Of a stretch of DNA of 64,000 nucleotides, positions 51,247-60,626 are shown piece after piece. Source of the stretch: Prochlorococcus marinus str. MIT 9314 (GTDB lineage: Bacteria > Cyanobacteriota > Cyanobacteriia > PCC-6307 > Cyanobiaceae); NCBI RefSeq assembly GCF_000760035.1, contig NZ_JNAO01000004.1, forward strand, positions 81,317 through 145,316, given 5' to 3'. Positions within the stretch are counted from its first letter, which is position 1. Each line of letters starts with the position of its first letter. The notes beneath the pieces were generated by a model. That model did not search any database. It worked only from the letters and a program-made list of their open reading frames with translations, and had not been told where the DNA came from. A program made the position numbers and the translations under genes.

Positions 51247-53580
51247 GTGACTGTTGCACCAAATAAAGCTTCTTCAGAGAGCAATTCCAATAATCTTAAA
51301 AAAGATGATTTTCCAAAGACTGCGCCAGCTGCTTATCCAGTTTTTTTCAGATCTTATAGTAGAAAAACTTCATCTGGCAAAAGGGAGAACTGGAGCGAAG
51401 TAGGAGAAAGGAATTTATCGGGATTAAAAGAATTAGGGAAGCTGTCAGATGAAGAATTGATCCTGATGAGAGAGATGCAAAGTAACCAAAAAGCCCAACC
51501 TTCAGGGAGATGGTTATGGATTGGAGGAACTCCTTGGATTAATAAAAACCAAAATTTCTCTGGGGCATACAACTGTACCTCAACAAACTTAATTGATTGG
51601 GAAGCCTTCGCATTAATGATGGACTTAGCAATGATGGGATGTGGCACAGGGGCAATAATTGAGCCTCATTTTATAAATAATCTACCTACGGTAATTAACA
51701 AAATAAATATTAAATCAGTCAGTGAAGTTGGAATAACTCCTAAAGATCAAAGAGAAGAAAAGTCATCAATAGAAATCAAAGGAAAAGATCTTCATATCAA
51801 AGTTGGAGATAGCAGAAGAGGCTGGGTAGATAGCTATAAATATCTTCTTGAGGCATCAAGCAATGAAAATCTTGAAAGAGAAATTGATGTTTATATAAAT
51901 TTGGAAGATATTAGACCTGCTGGAGAATCATTAAAAGGTTTTGGTGGGATGGCAAATCCTATTAAATTGAAAGATCTATATTCCAGAGTCGCATCACTTC
52001 TTGGAAAGGCAATAGGCAGGAAATTAAGTACAGTAGAGTGTTGTTTATTAATTGATGAGGCTGCAGTAACTATAGTTGCTGGGAACATAAGAAGAAGCGC
52101 TGGAATGAGACAATTTGCTTCAGATGATAAAGAAGCAGCATCGGCAAAAGAAAATTTATGGAGTCAAGATGAGAATGGTAATTGGAGAATAGATCCTGAA
52201 AAAGATGCCCTCAGGATGGCTAATCATACTAGGGTTTACCATACAAAACCCACTTACCAAACTGTTTTGGATGCTGTAACAAAACAATTCCACTCAGGTG
52301 AGGGAGCTATTCAATTTGCTCCAGAAGCAATCGCAAGGTCAAATGCAGATATTCTCAAAGATGACGAATTGAGAAAGGAATTTATTGAAATCTACTCAGA
52401 GCAAGGTAAGGATGAAGCAAGAAATTGGATAGATAGTAGTTATGGTCCATTCTCTGAAGAAGAGCTAGACCACAGAATGAGCCGATATGGACTTAACCCT
52501 TGTGGTGAGATCTTGGGAAATGATTTCCACTGTAATTTGGCTGAAGTTCATCTAAATCAGATAGATCCTGAAAATTTTGAAGAGCAAAAAAAAGCTTTTA
52601 AAGCAGCCGCTCTTTCTGTAGCATGCTTACTTAATCATGAATTTGAAGTTGAGCGTTACAGAAAAAGTAGGGAATATGATCCTATTGTAGGAGTAAGTTT
52701 CACTGGATTATTTGATTTTTGTGTCCATGCCTTTGGAACACCATGGTTGAAATGGTGGGAAGCAGGAAGGCCAAATAGTGAAGAAGGAGAGATTTTCAAG
52801 GAGAAGGAAGCTAAATTCCTAGATTCTTGGAGAAAAATAGTAAAAGAAACTGTCTGGGAATATTGTGATAAACATAATCTAAGGAGACCAAATAGATGCA
52901 CAACAGTCCAGCCAGCTGGGACTAAAAGTCTACTTACAGGAGCAGCTCCAGGATGGCATCCTCCTAAGGCTCAAAGATTCATTAGAAGAATAACTTTCAG
53001 AAAAAATGATCCAATCGCTTTAGCTTGCATGGATTATGGTTACTCAGTTGTCCCATCTCAATCTGATAAAGATGAAAATGGTTGCTTACTCGATAATCCA
53101 TTTGATCCAAGATGTACAGAATGGTTAGTTGAAATCCCTACAGAAGTTAGTTGGGCAAATATAGATGGTGCAGACCAAATAGACATAAATAATTTCTCAG
53201 CACTAGCTCAATTTGATTTTTACATGCAAGTGCAGAAATTTTACACAGAGCACAATACCTCTGCAACCGTAGAATTTAGAGAAAATGAAATCGAGGATCT
53301 AGCTAAGGCTATTCATAATGCGATAGAAAATAATGAGGGATATATTTCAGCGGCATTGCTAGCTCGATTTAGTGCTAACGCTACTTTCCCCAGATTACCC
53401 TTTGAACCAATAAGTAAAGATGAATATATATCATTGCAAAATAAAGTAATAGAAAGGAAAGTTAATAACGATTTCTTTGATGCTCTTAATAAATATGATG
53501 TTGGAGAACTATCTGAAGCAGGACCAGCAGGTTGTGATTCAGATAAGTGCTTACTTCCTCTTGCTAAACCAAAAGATTAA
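51247..53580 (+). CDS. nrdJ: Adenosylcobalamin-dependent (class II) ribonucleotide reductase
   Basis: The monomeric 777-residue enzyme makes deoxyribonucleotides without oxygen or iron, a known trait of marine picocyanobacteria. Motifs: SGRWLWIGGTPWINKNQNFS, FSGAYNCTSTN with an active-site cysteine, GLNPCGEILGNDFHCNLAEV with the radical cysteine, and the tail CDSDKCLLPL with the redox pair. GTG is the start. The region upstream holds no recognisable cobalamin riboswitch. It depends on B12 made in the same cell. Confidence 0.96.
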   Translation: MTVAPNKASSESNSNNLKKDDFPKTAPAAYPVFFRSYSRKTSSGKRENWSEVGERNLSGLKELGKLSDEELILMREMQSNQKAQPSGRWLWIGGTPWINKNQNFSGAYNCTSTNLIDWEAFALMMDLAMMGCGTGAIIEPHFINNLPTVINKINIKSVSEVGITPKDQREEKSSIEIKGKDLHIKVGDSRRGWVDSYKYLLEASSNENLEREIDVYINLEDIRPAGESLKGFGGMANPIKLKDLYSRVASLLGKAIGRKLSTVECCLLIDEAAVTIVAGNIRRSAGMRQFASDDKEAASAKENLWSQDENGNWRIDPEKDALRMANHTRVYHTKPTYQTVLDAVTKQFHSGEGAIQFAPEAIARSNADILKDDELRKEFIEIYSEQGKDEARNWIDSSYGPFSEEELDHRMSRYGLNPCGEILGNDFHCNLAEVHLNQIDPENFEEQKKAFKAAALSVACLLNHEFEVERYRKSREYDPIVGVSFTGLFDFCVHAFGTPWLKWWEAGRPNSEEGEIFKEKEAKFLDSWRKIVKETVWEYCDKHNLRRPNRCTTVQPAGTKSLLTGAAPGWHPPKAQRFIRRITFRKNDPIALACMDYGYSVVPSQSDKDENGCLLDNPFDPRCTEWLVEIPTEVSWANIDGADQIDINNFSALAQFDFYMQVQKFYTEHNTSATVEFRENEIEDLAKAIHNAIENNEGYISAALLARFSANATFPRLPFEPISKDEYISLQNKVIERKVNNDFFDALNKYDVGELSEAGPAGCDSDKCLLPLAKPKD

Positions 53581-53668
53581 ATTTTGAATTATTTGTAAAT
53601 AAAAAATATAAATTAGTTTTTAAAAATTTAATTTATGGCTACCTCTTAATTAGGGACATAAATTATTT

Positions 53669-53935
53669 ATGACATTAAGCTTAAATATTGGGAACTTTTT
53701 TAATGATTCTTCTAGTCACGCGTTAGTAGATGAGCTAAGAAAAAGAACATCAGAAGAGGATATCCTAGATTTTGAGGAAAAATTTAACTCCAAAAACGAA
53801 AAAAATCTACACGTGTATATATGTAGATTTCTAAAAAATAGATCAATATCCAGAGGCCTAGCCTCTAGATGGTTAATAACCATAATTGAAAACAAAGAAT
53901 CAAAAATTGATGCTTTGAAAAAACTAAATAATTAG
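53669..53935 (+). CDS. 88-residue hypothetical protein
   Basis: The polar, helical protein starts MTLSLNIGNFFNDSSSHALV and has RGLASRWLITIIENKESKID near its end. Two helical blocks are linked by a KNEKNLHVYICRFLKNRS stretch. No family recognised. It overlaps the convergent membrane gene by four bases. Confidence 0.55.
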   Translation: MTLSLNIGNFFNDSSSHALVDELRKRTSEEDILDFEEKFNSKNEKNLHVYICRFLKNRSISRGLASRWLITIIENKESKIDALKKLNN

Positions 53936-54126
53936 GACAGCCCTGATAGTTTCCATAGAGCAATTCCAAAAATTGAGAATCCCATAATAAAAGTAAAAGC
54001 TAAAGCATTTACCAATTGAACCTTATCATTCATTCTGTTTGCGAATGGTAATAATTGCGCAAATAATGGAGTCTCTTCAACTATTGCAGATTTTTTTACA
54101 GTAGGTTTTTTGCTTCTAGAAAACAT
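53932..54126 (-). CDS. 64-residue single-pass membrane protein
   Basis: A basic N-terminus (MFSRSKKPTVKKSAI) and a PLFAQLLPFANRMNDKVQ segment precede one helix near the end (LAFTFIMGFSIFGIALWKL). This small protein plan is common among picocyanobacterial thylakoid-associated proteins. Function unknown. Confidence 0.6.
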   Translation of the reverse strand: MFSRSKKPTVKKSAIVEETPLFAQLLPFANRMNDKVQLVNALAFTFIMGFSIFGIALWKLSGLS

Positions 54127-54339
54127 AAAACAAATTTTATAATCTTAAGAATTTTACATTTAAAAGTTCATTAAATAAAAAATACTTCTCAAAAACGAAC
54201 AAAATGTAACCTGTAAGCAATCACGCTGATATTGCGATAAATATTCTTATCAGAAACCTAAACTATGATTAATATATTAAGTTTATTTATTAAAAACCTA
54301 GACAAATAATTTTAATAGATGTTATTATAAATTTGTAGC

Positions 54340-54430
54340 AACCGCTACCAAAACGTTCAACTTGCGTATAGCAAGCCGCAAATCGACTTAAGCCATGGAA
54401 CGGGGACTTAAGCGAAACCGGAGCTAGAAA
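54340..54430 (+). promoter_or_regulatory. Structured GC-rich leader of the DUF4278 gene
   Basis: Within the gene-free stretch 54127-54430, the last ~90 bases are far more GC-rich than their surroundings. They hold hairpins: CTTGC-GTATA-GCAAG, and CTTAAG repeated 20 bases apart around GGAACGGGGA. The structure runs up to the start codon and could control stability or translation of the tiny mRNA. The rest of the stretch is plain AT-rich DNA. Confidence 0.45.
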
Positions 54431-54532
54431 ATGACTCTAATTTACAGAGGACAAAAGTACGTCCAGAACAAAGAAGCAGCTAAAAAGCAGCACAATGAAC
54501 TAACTTATAGAGGAAAAGCTTACACCAGCTAG
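54431..54532 (+). CDS. DUF4278 mini-protein, 33 residues
   Basis: ATG at 54431, TAG at 54530-54532. The product contains the DUF4278 motif twice: MTLIYRGQKYVQ and LTYRGKAYTS, joined by a basic linker. Family members in cyanobacteria are small proteins of unknown function. It has its own structured leader and strong terminator, suggesting a single-gene, well-expressed transcript. Confidence 0.75.
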   Translation: MTLIYRGQKYVQNKEAAKKQHNELTYRGKAYTS

Positions 54533-54552
54533 TTTATTTAACCATTAAAAGA

Positions 54553-54577
54553 AAAAGCCACATTTAGTGGCTTTTTT
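54553..54577 (+). terminator. Rho-independent terminator after DUF4278 gene
   Basis: AAAAGCCAC pairs with GTGGCTTTT across a five-base loop, followed by more T residues. It lies 20 bases after the stop. Confidence 0.85.
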
Positions 54578-54666
54578 ATTATCCATTCTTAGACTAAATA
54601 ATAACTTAATACTTCTCACAAGCATTAATATAATGTGATTCAATTGCATTTATATATTAGATAACA

Positions 54667-54816
54667 ATGGCAGACCAAAAACCTTTATTTAAAGCACCTT
54701 ATGACATAAAAGATGTTAGTGCTCTTTTCGCCATAGTTGCCTTTGTTTTAATAATAGCTGCCATAGTTGGGAATAACTTATTTGGTTTATTTCAACAAAA
54801 TGTCAACTTTGGATGA
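54667..54816 (+). CDS. 49-residue single-pass membrane protein
   Basis: ATG at 54667, TGA at 54814-54816. A polar start (MADQKPLFKAPYDIKDVSAL) leads to a helix (FAIVAFVLIIAAIVGNNLFG) and a short end. It resembles small photosystem-associated peptides, but no named family is recognised. The following 236 bases to 55052 carry no gene. Confidence 0.6.
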   Translation: MADQKPLFKAPYDIKDVSALFAIVAFVLIIAAIVGNNLFGLFQQNVNFG

Positions 54817-55052
54817 TTTTTTTGGAAGCAGACTAGATTTTTTGTGGACTCATTTTATGGGCTAAAATTTGACTAATAATAGTTTGTTATAACGATTTAA
54901 CTCATCATTATTAATAACTTCCTGTATTAGTCCTATACAGAAACTTATAATCGTTGGACTTTTTCTGAAATTTTTCTTTGAAATTACTTGTCATTATTGA
55001 TTTTTGTTTATAAAAATGTAGTTATTGGTATTAATTTAAGAACTTTAATATT

Positions 55053-56165
55053 TTGGGATCATATAAAGTAAAAACCTTACATAAGGAAAATTTATTTTCT
55101 TTTTCAAGAATCAGACCTGATATTTACGGCTCCACTCATCCTCAGAATTTATTATCTGAAATAAAGGAAAAAGCGGAATTTCTATATGAGTTGTTGGACA
55201 GGCATGTAATTTCCATAGACCCATTCAGTAAAGATTGTCTTCTACAACTTTTCAGACTGGCTGCAAAATTCGAAAGTAACCCAAACAGATATATTTCCCA
55301 TAACAGTCCCCTCAAGGGAAAGATACTCATAAATGCCTTCTATGAACCAAGCACCAGAACAAGATTATCGTTTGACAGCGCATGGCACAGGCTAGGTGGC
55401 GATTCAATAAATATCACCGATAAAAGTTCCACTGGAATTGCCAAGGGAGAAACCCATTTGGATATTGCTCATATGTTTAATAATTACGGTGACTGCGTTG
55501 TTCTAAGAGAAAGTGACAATGAGGCGATCTTTGAAATGACAAAATCTTTGAGAATTCCAATAATAAATGCTGGTAATGGAATCGATGAACATCCCACTCA
55601 GGCGATGTCTGATCTTTATACGATTTTTAAATGGAGACCTCATCTCGTTAACAAATCTATTGATGATAGTGAAAAAATAACCATTGGTATCATCGGAGTT
55701 CCATCACGTATGAGAACAGTCAGATCTCTTCTAAAATTATTCTGTAAGTTCCCATATTTCATAAAAAAAATTATTGTAATTTACGATGACAAATCTATTG
55801 ATCAGAACGATCTATTTGATGAAGGGCAGCTAGAACAACTTATTGAATCTGATCTAAAGATTGAGCTGGAGACGGATATGCAAAAAGTATTGCCTTCACT
55901 AGACGTTACCTATATAAATGCAATTGCATGGGTGGGAGATAATTATGAGGTTCATGGAAGTGCTTTTAAATTGCACAGTGAGTTGCCATTTAAAAAAGAT
56001 TCCATAATATTGCATCCTCTTGCTCGTGGTCCTGAATTATCAACATCACTGGATCAGACCTCAAAAAATTGGTATTTTGCTCAGTCAAGAGGAGCAGTAT
56101 TTGTAAGGATGGCTTTGCTTACTTGTCTGATGGATAGAACTACAAGAGTAATGGATGTTGTTTAA
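55053..56165 (+). CDS. Aspartate carbamoyltransferase paralogue
   Basis: The 370-residue carbamoyltransferase has the carbamoyl-phosphate motif FYEPSTRTRLSFDSAWHRLG near residue 95. The mobile-loop Ser and Lys are in KSSTGIAKGET, then NAGNGIDEHPTQAMSDLYTI and a substrate-loop HPLARGPELSTSLDQT, where the aspartate-binding arginine is kept although PyrB has HPLPR. It is longer than PyrB by an N-terminal ~50 residues, and the mid-domain is divergent (GVPSRMRTVRSL). TTG is the start. It leads a four-gene cluster, so it probably serves a pathway other than pyrimidine synthesis. Confidence 0.85.
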   Translation: MGSYKVKTLHKENLFSFSRIRPDIYGSTHPQNLLSEIKEKAEFLYELLDRHVISIDPFSKDCLLQLFRLAAKFESNPNRYISHNSPLKGKILINAFYEPSTRTRLSFDSAWHRLGGDSINITDKSSTGIAKGETHLDIAHMFNNYGDCVVLRESDNEAIFEMTKSLRIPIINAGNGIDEHPTQAMSDLYTIFKWRPHLVNKSIDDSEKITIGIIGVPSRMRTVRSLLKLFCKFPYFIKKIIVIYDDKSIDQNDLFDEGQLEQLIESDLKIELETDMQKVLPSLDVTYINAIAWVGDNYEVHGSAFKLHSELPFKKDSIILHPLARGPELSTSLDQTSKNWYFAQSRGAVFVRMALLTCLMDRTTRVMDVV

Positions 56166-56169
56166 TTAG

Positions 56170-58182
56170 ATGTGTGGGATAGGCGGGGTTTTTAATAAAT
56201 CAAAAGATAAATCAGTTGAACCTCAGATTCTTGTAAATATGGCGGCTATTCAAAGCCATCGTGGACCGGACGGTTTTGGATATAAATTATCAGATGATGC
56301 TTCTGTAGGATTCTGTCATGCGAGATTATCAATAATAGATTTAAATGAAAATCGAGCCAGGCAGCCTTTTGTCGGAGGTGCCGAAAATCATATTCTTATG
56401 GCACATAACGGTGAATTTTATGACTTTCAGAGAATCAGGGCTGATCTTGTTGCACAGGGCGTAAGCTTTTCTTCAAAAAGCGATTCGGAAATATTGCTTA
56501 GGCTTTATGAGAAATATGGCATTGATGAATCATTATCTTATCTGCGAGGAGAATTTGCCTTTTCATTATTTGATGCAGAACAGGATTGTCTTTATCTTGT
56601 AAGAGATCGTTTTGGGATTAAACCTCAATACTGGATTGAGACCGACGATTCCTTAATATTTGGCTCTGAATTAAAAGTATTATTCGCCCATCCATCAGTT
56701 GAAAGAAAATTTACGGGTGAAGGACTGGTTCATCAATTGATGCAGGTAATGGTACCTGGCTCTACAGCATTTGCCGGTGTTAAACAAGTTAAACCCGGAT
56801 ATATCCTTAAGGTCAAAAGAGTAAATAATAAATTTCAGATAACAGAGGAAAAATTCTGGGATATAAATTTCCCTAAGAAAAACACTTATGAAAGAGATAA
56901 AAGTGAAAAATATTTTATTGAAAATATTAGAAAAGAATTGTTGAGAGCAGTTGAATTAAGAATGGTCGCTGATGTTCCTGTCGGCTGTTATTTGTCCGGT
57001 GGAATTGATAGTTGCTCAATTTTGGGATTAGCTTCTGCCATAAGTCAAAAATCAGTAAAGGCATTCACGATTGGTTTCAGTGATGAAAGATATGATGAAA
57101 CTTCGATAGCAAAAGAGATGGCTGTCGCCACAAATGCAGATCATGAGATTTTAAAAATAAATGGAGATGATCTGTATGGGAATTTTGAAAAGGTTCTATG
57201 GTTTACTGAAAGATCTATTTATAACACCCTTGCAATTGCAAAGTACCTTATGAGTAAAAGAGTGAATGAGCTCGATTATAAGGTCGTTATGACAGGAGAG
57301 GGCTCAGATGAATTGTTTGGAGGCTATCCCGCTTTTAGAAAAGATATGTATACCTATGGGGTCGGAATTTCTAATTCAGAATCTGAGAATCTTAAAGAAA
57401 ATCTGGAAAATTCAAATGATATTTTCAAGGGCGCGATGCTTGCTAATGAAGAGATAAGTAATAAATCTTTCAAGGAGTTTTTAGGATTTACGCCAAGTTG
57501 CCTTCAACCTTGGCTTGCATGTGAAACTTATGCGAAAAGTCTAGTCTCAAGTAAATATAAAGAGATAACGGAAACTTATGATCCCGGGGCGGCAATTTTT
57601 GGAGAACTTGACCTTGAACAGTTAGAAAATAGATACGCAATTGATCAGGCTCAGTACGTTTGGATGAAGACTATGCTTGAGGGCCAAATTCTCACATGGG
57701 GTGGAGATAGAGTGGATATGTCAAATTCAATGGAAGCCAGACCTGCATTTTTAGATCATCACCTAGCTGAAGCTGCTGTTGCTGTCCCCCCTGAATTAAG
57801 GATTAAAGACAATGTCGAGAAGTATGTTTTAAGAGAAGCCATGTCAGGATTGTTGCCTGAATCACTATATAAACGTGAAAAATTTCCTTTCATGGCTCCC
57901 CCTTCCCATGCAGATAAAGATAATTTAAGTTCTATGCAGGAAATTGTGAATGAATTTTTAAATCCTAAGAGGATAAGAGAATTTGGAATCTTGGATGAAA
58001 CAGAAGTAAATGATTTGCTGAATAAATTTTTTAGTTCAGAGCTTGATGCCTCAGAAAAAGTACAGTTGGATGCAATAATCAATCATCTTTTAAGCGTTCA
58101 GATCTTATATAAGATTTTTATAATTGAGGATATCCCTGATAAGGCTCAAAAGATGGCTGATAATTTGGGCTGGAAAGTTTGA
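56170..58182 (+). CDS. asnB: Asparagine synthase-type glutamine amidotransferase
   Basis: The 670-residue AsnB-type protein has Cys2 (MCGIGG) as the nucleophile of the N-terminal glutaminase domain. Its glutamine-binding residues lie in HRGPDGFGY and ARLSIIDLNE. The synthase domain has the PP-loop VPVGCYLSGGIDSCS near residue 276 and VVMTGEGSDELFGGY. It transfers ammonia to an AMP-activated carboxylate. It starts four bases after the carbamoyltransferase. Aspartate is the default substrate, but the neighbours suggest a carbamoylated acid. Confidence 0.88.
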   Translation: MCGIGGVFNKSKDKSVEPQILVNMAAIQSHRGPDGFGYKLSDDASVGFCHARLSIIDLNENRARQPFVGGAENHILMAHNGEFYDFQRIRADLVAQGVSFSSKSDSEILLRLYEKYGIDESLSYLRGEFAFSLFDAEQDCLYLVRDRFGIKPQYWIETDDSLIFGSELKVLFAHPSVERKFTGEGLVHQLMQVMVPGSTAFAGVKQVKPGYILKVKRVNNKFQITEEKFWDINFPKKNTYERDKSEKYFIENIRKELLRAVELRMVADVPVGCYLSGGIDSCSILGLASAISQKSVKAFTIGFSDERYDETSIAKEMAVATNADHEILKINGDDLYGNFEKVLWFTERSIYNTLAIAKYLMSKRVNELDYKVVMTGEGSDELFGGYPAFRKDMYTYGVGISNSESENLKENLENSNDIFKGAMLANEEISNKSFKEFLGFTPSCLQPWLACETYAKSLVSSKYKEITETYDPGAAIFGELDLEQLENRYAIDQAQYVWMKTMLEGQILTWGGDRVDMSNSMEARPAFLDHHLAEAAVAVPPELRIKDNVEKYVLREAMSGLLPESLYKREKFPFMAPPSHADKDNLSSMQEIVNEFLNPKRIREFGILDETEVNDLLNKFFSSELDASEKVQLDAIINHLLSVQILYKIFIIEDIPDKAQKMADNLGWKV

Positions 58183-58276
58183 ATTCGTTTCTTAAATTAA
58201 TTTCTGAAAAGGTGTAAACCAATACAGGTTTTATTTGAAAAATAAGAGACCTTAAATAGGTTTAAGTAATAGAAGT

Positions 58277-59554
58277 ATGAGTTATAGCGCTGGGTTAAAC
58301 ATCCTAGAGCCACAGGTAATAAATAGGGAGAGAATCCAAGACTTGATAGATTCTTTTTCTTCAATCGGAGCTTCTGAGAATGGTTCTGTTTCAAGAAGAG
58401 GTTTTTCTGATGAAGATATATATGCAAGAAATTTCTTTATGAAAACCCTTAAGGAATTAGGTTTGAAAATAAGAATTGATACTGCAGGAAATATTATTGC
58501 AAGATTAGATGGGCATGATAATAATCTACCTCCCATTGTTACCGGATCTCATCTCGACACTGTTCCAAAGGGAGGTAAGTATGACGGAACTTTAGGAGTG
58601 ATTGCAGGAATTGAAATTGCTTTTTTTCTTCAGGAAAATGACATTAAATTAAATAGACCATTTGAAATAATTGTCTTTGCTGATGAAGAATCGACAATGA
58701 TTGGTTGTAAAGGCTTTACAGGTAATTTATCTGTTAAAGAAGAAGATTTTGTTACCAGTAATTCTTGCTCAATAATTGATAATCTTTCTCGGATTGGTGG
58801 AAATTGGCTTGAGATTAAAAGTGCGGCAAGAAGTAAAAAAGATATATTCGCTTTTCTTGAATTACATGTTGAACAGGGAAAGGTACTTGAGGATGGTGGT
58901 TTGGATATCGGAATTGTTAATGGAATAGTAGGTCAAAAAAGAATAACCGTTAGGGTTAAAGGTCAGGCAAATCATGCAGGAACTACCCCGATGTCAAATA
59001 GAAATGACGCACTTTTGGCCGCCTCTAAAATTATTGTTGGTATTGAACAGATAGCTAAAACTACTTCTGAAAGTGCAGTTGCAACTGTTGGTAAATTGAA
59101 ATTACATCCCAATGCGGCAAATGTTATTCCAGGAGAGGCGGTATTCACAATAGATATGAGAGATTTGGATGAAGATGTGATTGGGAAAATGAGCTTAAGA
59201 ATTGAGAATCTATGCTCAGAAATTCAAGAGGGTACTGGATGCGTAGTACAGATAGAACCTCAATTTGAAGTGATCCCCACTAAGTCATGTCCTAAATTAG
59301 TGAGCTCTTCATTTCATGAATCTGAAAAGTTGGGATTTAAAACTGGAATCTTACCAAGCAAAGCAAGTCATGACTCACAAGAAATAGGAAGGATCTGTCC
59401 TATGGTTATGATCTTTGTCCCAAGCAGAAATGGTCTGAGTCATTCCTATAAGGAATATACTTCTCTTGATCAATGTGCTAATGGTATTGAGGTTTTATTA
59501 AATACAATATTTTCCATTGATAAGAATTTTTTAGACAAGCCACTAATGATATAA
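58277..59554 (+). CDS. M20-family N-carbamoyl-L-amino acid hydrolase / allantoate-type amidohydrolase
   Basis: The 425-residue zinc hydrolase has metal ligands in GSHLDTVPKGGKYDGTLG (His, Asp), FADEESTMIGCKGF (Glu) and LELHVEQGKVLEDGG (His). The dimerisation domain shows GQANHAGTTPMSNRNDAL, and the final SHSYKEYTS has the last ligand. Relatives remove carbamoyl (ureido) groups, giving an amino acid, CO2 and ammonia. The stop is directly followed by the DUF1028 start. Closest activities (HyuC, ureidoglycolate or allantoate hydrolase) cannot be separated by eye. Confidence 0.88.
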   Translation: MSYSAGLNILEPQVINRERIQDLIDSFSSIGASENGSVSRRGFSDEDIYARNFFMKTLKELGLKIRIDTAGNIIARLDGHDNNLPPIVTGSHLDTVPKGGKYDGTLGVIAGIEIAFFLQENDIKLNRPFEIIVFADEESTMIGCKGFTGNLSVKEEDFVTSNSCSIIDNLSRIGGNWLEIKSAARSKKDIFAFLELHVEQGKVLEDGGLDIGIVNGIVGQKRITVRVKGQANHAGTTPMSNRNDALLAASKIIVGIEQIAKTTSESAVATVGKLKLHPNAANVIPGEAVFTIDMRDLDEDVIGKMSLRIENLCSEIQEGTGCVVQIEPQFEVIPTKSCPKLVSSSFHESEKLGFKTGILPSKASHDSQEIGRICPMVMIFVPSRNGLSHSYKEYTSLDQCANGIEVLLNTIFSIDKNFLDKPLMI

Positions 59555-60241
59555 ATGACATTTTCAATTATTGGTTTTGATCCTTTAAAAAATAGATTTG
59601 GTGTTGCAGTTTCTTCTTGCCATATAGCTGTTGGCTCAACAGTTTCATTCGTTAGATCACAGGTTGGTGCTGTTGCAACTCAAGGCCAAACTAATCCTTA
59701 TTTAGGAATAAGAAGTCTTGAGTCACTCCAATCTTGCTCTGATTCGAAAATTGTTTTGGAAGATTTAATTAAAGAAGATTTTGGCAGGGAAAAAAGACAG
59801 GTTCACTTAATTGATAAGTATGGGAGAAGCGCATGCTGGACAGGTCAAGAATGTTTTCAGACAAGCGGACATATTAGTGGAGAAAACTTTTCTGTGGCTG
59901 GCAATTTTCTAGAGAATATTGAAGTTCTTGAGGTGATGGCTGATGTTTTCAAACAAAGTGATCCAAATATTAAATTAGGGAAAAGACTACTTGATGCTCT
60001 TAATGCAGGAGAAAGCGTAGGTGGAGATAAACGAAGCCTCCGTTCAACCTCAAGCGCTCTAAAAGTTAGTGGAGAACTTGGCTTTCCTCTTTTAGATCTG
60101 AGAGTTGATTATCATGATTCCTCTGTAGATGAACTAATTAGAATTTATAAACATAGTCAAAGTGAATGGGCCCAGGAATGGAGAGACTCAATGAATGACC
60201 TGCCTGAAATGAATATGAAACGAGAATTTAGGGTTGCTTAA
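59555..60241 (+). CDS. DUF1028 family protein (Ntn-hydrolase-like)
   Basis: The 228-residue protein starts MTFSIIGFDPLKNRFGVAVS, then VGSTVSFVRSQVGAVATQGQ and TNPYLGIRSLESL. That is the DUF1028 signature. The family folds like Ntn hydrolases, where Thr2 at the N-terminus would be the nucleophile after Met removal. It carries NAGESVGGDKRSLRSTSSAL further on. It begins one base after the M20 hydrolase stop. Its reaction is unknown. An amidase role on the pathway product would fit. Confidence 0.85.
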   Translation: MTFSIIGFDPLKNRFGVAVSSCHIAVGSTVSFVRSQVGAVATQGQTNPYLGIRSLESLQSCSDSKIVLEDLIKEDFGREKRQVHLIDKYGRSACWTGQECFQTSGHISGENFSVAGNFLENIEVLEVMADVFKQSDPNIKLGKRLLDALNAGESVGGDKRSLRSTSSALKVSGELGFPLLDLRVDYHDSSVDELIRIYKHSQSEWAQEWRDSMNDLPEMNMKREFRVA

Positions 60242-60272
60242 ACTTTAATTATTATTGTCAAATTTTTACAAA

Positions 60273-60416
60273 ATGAAAGGCCACCCACTTTTCCGAAGTT
60301 GCCAAAGATTAGCAAATTCTCGTTTTATGTCGATCGCTAAAGACCTATTAAATTGGGAGCAAAAATTTTCCTCAGATAATGCAATAGGGGTTGCTGAAAG
60401 ACTTACTGCAAAATAA
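60273..60416 (+). CDS. 47-residue hypothetical protein
   Basis: ATG at 60273, TAA at 60414-60416, 31 bases after the DUF1028 stop. The product starts MKGHPLFRSCQRLANSRFMS and is basic in the first half. Its end overlaps the opposite-strand membrane gene by 45 bases. No family recognised. Confidence 0.45.
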   Translation: MKGHPLFRSCQRLANSRFMSIAKDLLNWEQKFSSDNAIGVAERLTAK

Positions 60417-60530
60417 TCTATTGCGTTTAAATTCCTTTACTGATTTTGAATAGATATTAGCTGTAAGGATTGCTCCAAAATTTACTAAAACTACAGTCAA
60501 GACCAGTAGCTCGATAGCGAGGTTGGTCAT
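60372..60530 (-). CDS. 52-residue membrane peptide
   Basis: ATG at 60528-60530 is preceded by a strong GGAGGG ribosome site, and TGA is at 60372-60374. The product has one helix (IELLVLTVVLVNFGAILTAN) and a basic tail. The ribosome site is better than most in the window. The tail overlaps a convergent ORF, so the end of one of them may be wrong. Confidence 0.5.
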   Translation of the reverse strand: MTNLAIELLVLTVVLVNFGAILTANIYSKSVKEFKRNRLFCSKSFSNPYCII

Positions 60531-60626
60531 AAGATTACCCTCCTTATACTTATATAAAAACTCTATAACGACTTTGTAAGTATTGAATAGAGTTTAAATT
60601 CTTATTTTTGGGAGTCTAAATCTTTC

